Translations under genes and position numbers: made by a program
Source: Candidatus Poribacteria bacterium
GTDB lineage: Bacteria > Poribacteria > WGA-4E > WGA-3G
DNA: 64,000 nucleotides
Direction: 5' to 3'
Assembly: GCA_026702755.1 (NCBI GenBank)
Contig: JAPPBX010000058.1
Location: forward strand, 28,535 to 92,534
The notes under the pieces: generated by a model
Seen by the model: the letters and a program-made list of their open reading frames with translations, nothing else
Told to the model about the DNA's origin: nothing
Database searches by the model: none
Shown: piece after piece, positions 61,683-64,000 of the stretch
Numbering within the stretch: position 1 is the stretch's first letter
Layout of the letters: each line of letters starts with the position of its first letter

Positions 61683-63980
61683 ATGGAAAAAGATGATGTT
61701 GAACTCATCCAGAATATATTGGCTGGGGACGAGACTGCCTTTAGCATTTTGGTAAAAAAACACCAAAAAGGCGTTCACGCACTCGTATGGCGGAAAGTCA
61801 AGGATTTCCATATCGCTGAAGAAATCACTCAAGACACTTTCCTACAAGTACACAAAAAACTTGCCTCGCTGAAAAATCCGAGGCAGTTTCCCGGATGGCT
61901 CTACGTGATTGCCGACCGGCTTTGCAGAGCATGGTTCCGTAAGCAGCAACTGAAGAAACAATTGGACACGCAATCGCTGGAAGTCATCAGTGAAGAAACA
62001 CTTGAAAAAACTGCTTATTCAAACTATGTCCGTGAACAGCGTGAAGATGCCTCAGTTGAGCATCAACGTGAAATCGTGCAAAAACTCATGGAAAAACTGC
62101 CGGAGAGCGAACGCACAGTAATGGTACTTTACTATCTCGGCGAAATGAACCGTGAAGAGATTAGTAAGTTTTTAGGCGTATCTCCCAATACGGTTAAAAG
62201 TCGATTGCAACGGGCGCGAAAGCGATTAAGAAACGAAGAACACATAATTCGTGAGACCCTCGATAGTGTTCTATTACATCCAAATCTAATTGAAAACATC
62301 ATGCGGAACATTGATCCAGTAAAACAGCCATCCTCTTCAGCGGCTAAGCCGTTACTACCCTTAGCAGCGTTAGGTTCATCTGTTATTTTGGTCATCTTAT
62401 TGATGGGCGCGAGCAATCAATTGATTACGAATTTCCAGCAGCCGTATAGTTTTAAGGCACAATCAGAAAGCACTATTGAAATTGTTGACGCACCTATTGT
62501 TCTTGATATTCAATCGAAGCCCGATTTGCGAAACCGAGTAGGCAACGATACAATCCCGGGTAAGAATAGCAACGATGGTCTATCAACAGGAAGGAAAACA
62601 ATGGAAAACAACTTAACACAAGATACTGCACAATGGAACCTACCGGAAGATGCCAAAGCGCGGTTCGGTAAAGGGAAGATAACTGAGATACAGTATTCAC
62701 CAGATGGAAAGTTTCTCGCTGTTGCGGGCGGGATTGGAATTTGGCTCTACGATACGACAACACATCAAGAGGTCAATTTGCTCACAGAGCATACGAGTGA
62801 AGTTGATTCCTTCGCATTCGGTCCGGATGGACATATCATTGCAAGCGGAAGTGTGGACGGTCCCATTACCCTGTGGGATAGGCGGACGGGTGCATTAATG
62901 ACACTTACCGGACATACGGATTTAGTCTGGTGCGTGGTATTCAGTCCTGATGGAAAAACAATGGCAAGTGATAGTCGGGACGGCACTATTCGATTATGGG
63001 ACGTAATTACAGGAGAACAGAAGTATACACTCACAAAGGATACGAAAAGTGCCAATATGTTATCCTTCACACCAGATGGCGAGACACTTGTGAGTGTGAG
63101 TTGGGAGAACCAAATTAGTCTATGGAATTCAAACACTGGTGAAGAAAAGAAAACATTCGCTATGCATCCGGCTTGCTCTACTGCAGGCGCAGCGTTCAGC
63201 CCTGATGGTAAAACGGTTGCTATTGGTGGTGATGACAATGGCAGCATCTACCTCTATGACGTAGAGATAGGCGAACTCAAGATGACACTCACCGGACATG
63301 GGGAGCATGTTGACAACTTAGCGTTTAGCCTTGATGGAAAAACAATCGCTACTTCATCACTTTATGATAAAACAATTCGCCTCTGGGATGCGGACACTGG
63401 CGAACATAGGCTAACCCTCACTGGACACACGCGATATGTTCGACACTTAGCGTTTAGTCCAGATGGAAAAACATTGGCGAGTGGAAGTGGTGATGGAACT
63501 ATCCGCTTCTGGGATGCACGCACAGGCGACGAAAAACATACATTCACTGGACATTCGGAGAGTGTCTGTAGTGTAGCGTTCAACTTCAATGGTGACGTTA
63601 TCGCAATTGGATATTACACAGGAATTATTCGTCTGTGGGATGCGGACACAAGGCACCCCATAAAAACACTCAATGGGACCAAAAATGGGTTTGATGATCT
63701 TGCTCGCAGTCTGGTGTTTAGTCCTGATGGAAAAACTCTTGTTTGTGGAAGTGACGACGGTATTCGCCTCTGGGATACGCACACAGGTGAACACAAGAAA
63801 ACACTAGCTGAACATAGAGATGTTGTTGATACCGTAGCACTCAGTCCAGATGGAAATATACTTGCAAGCGGAAGTTGGGACAATACCATCCGCCTCTGGA
63901 ATGCCCACACAGGCGAACAAAAGAAAACACTAACTGAACATAAGTCTAGTAGTCTGTCACATTTATATTGCTGGATATAA
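61683..63980 (+). CDS. Second membrane-anchored ECF sigma factor with WD40 propeller (apparently shortened)
   Basis: 765 residues, paralogue of the gene at 52315. Sigma region 2 (FHIAEEITQDTFLQVHKK), region 4 (SERTVMVLYYLGEMNREEIS), and one transmembrane helix at about 226-246 are conserved, as is the linker (VDAPIVLDIQSK, NLPEDAKARFGKG). An in-frame ATG at 62601 has AGGAAGG six bases before it. About ten WD40 units follow, ending after LTEH in mid-blade with SSSLSHLYCWI. That makes one full propeller and an incomplete second, so the 3' end is probably truncated, perhaps by an insertion near 63940. The sequence after the stop runs off the window after 20 bases. Confidence 0.88.
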   Translation: MEKDDVELIQNILAGDETAFSILVKKHQKGVHALVWRKVKDFHIAEEITQDTFLQVHKKLASLKNPRQFPGWLYVIADRLCRAWFRKQQLKKQLDTQSLEVISEETLEKTAYSNYVREQREDASVEHQREIVQKLMEKLPESERTVMVLYYLGEMNREEISKFLGVSPNTVKSRLQRARKRLRNEEHIIRETLDSVLLHPNLIENIMRNIDPVKQPSSSAAKPLLPLAALGSSVILVILLMGASNQLITNFQQPYSFKAQSESTIEIVDAPIVLDIQSKPDLRNRVGNDTIPGKNSNDGLSTGRKTMENNLTQDTAQWNLPEDAKARFGKGKITEIQYSPDGKFLAVAGGIGIWLYDTTTHQEVNLLTEHTSEVDSFAFGPDGHIIASGSVDGPITLWDRRTGALMTLTGHTDLVWCVVFSPDGKTMASDSRDGTIRLWDVITGEQKYTLTKDTKSANMLSFTPDGETLVSVSWENQISLWNSNTGEEKKTFAMHPACSTAGAAFSPDGKTVAIGGDDNGSIYLYDVEIGELKMTLTGHGEHVDNLAFSLDGKTIATSSLYDKTIRLWDADTGEHRLTLTGHTRYVRHLAFSPDGKTLASGSGDGTIRFWDARTGDEKHTFTGHSESVCSVAFNFNGDVIAIGYYTGIIRLWDADTRHPIKTLNGTKNGFDDLARSLVFSPDGKTLVCGSDDGIRLWDTHTGEHKKTLAEHRDVVDTVALSPDGNILASGSWDNTIRLWNAHTGEQKKTLTEHKSSSLSHLYCWI

Positions 63981-64000
63981 TTTGTTGAGTTTGATGCGTG

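Noticed and set aside
52315..63980. CRISPR-like repetition
   Set aside because: The repeated DNA encodes WD40 blades, is not exact, and has no spacer pattern.

Overview
The window looks like chromosomal DNA from a Candidatus Poribacteria-type bacterium. That is inferred from gene content only; no search was run. The pointers are a secreted protein ending in paired dockerin-like repeats with a 'NILDLV' core, DUF1549/DUF1553 and DUF1501 proteins, several phytanoyl-CoA-dioxygenase-like enzymes, a sulfatase, and ECF sigma factors fused to WD40 propellers. No rRNA, tRNA or CRISPR array is visible.

Layout. 1-4482 is the 3' part of rpoC, with a very large repeat-built insertion after the trigger-loop region. 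4611-17932 holds fumarase, a class II aldolase-like gene, a coiled-coil/CapA-like pair, a polytopic membrane protein, Lon, a secreted DUF1549/DUF1553 protein and a secreted lectin-like protein. 18022-18994 is a TPR gene followed by a probable selenoprotein of the UGSC type whose in-frame TGA splits it into two ORFs. 19223-37623 is rich in enzymes for sugars, sugar acids and secondary metabolites: M14-type deacylase, enolase-superfamily enzyme, LRR/glycosidase-like/dockerin protein, PL22-like oligogalacturonate lyase, HAD, 3-hydroxyisobutyrate-dehydrogenase-like, GH32-like, Gfo/Idh/MocA, two MDR dehydrogenases, two PhyH proteins and a sulfatase. A PIN gene and a DUF58 gene are mixed in. 37667-51923 has a NUDIX gene, a DUF234-type ATPase, a DUF1549/DUF1553 gene and its usual DUF1501 partner separated by toxin-antitoxin-like and protease-like genes, an IS200/IS605-type element carrying only tnpB, and then a serine hydrolase, an MDR enzyme and a secreted protein.

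52095-63980 is the most unusual region. Two paralogous membrane-anchored ECF sigma factors with WD40 propellers flank a translationally coupled secreted WD40 protein, a further WD40 protein and an AAA-like protein with a degraded P-loop. A 42-bp element recurs three times in front of the sigma and AAA genes. The architecture suggests a family of transmembrane transcription switches with an outward-facing sensing propeller; this role is inference.

Intergenic regions carry several families of short palindromes (for example around GGCGAGG/CCTCGCC), a 120-bp MITE-like element and a 54-bp tandem duplication, so the genome appears rich in small dispersed repeats.
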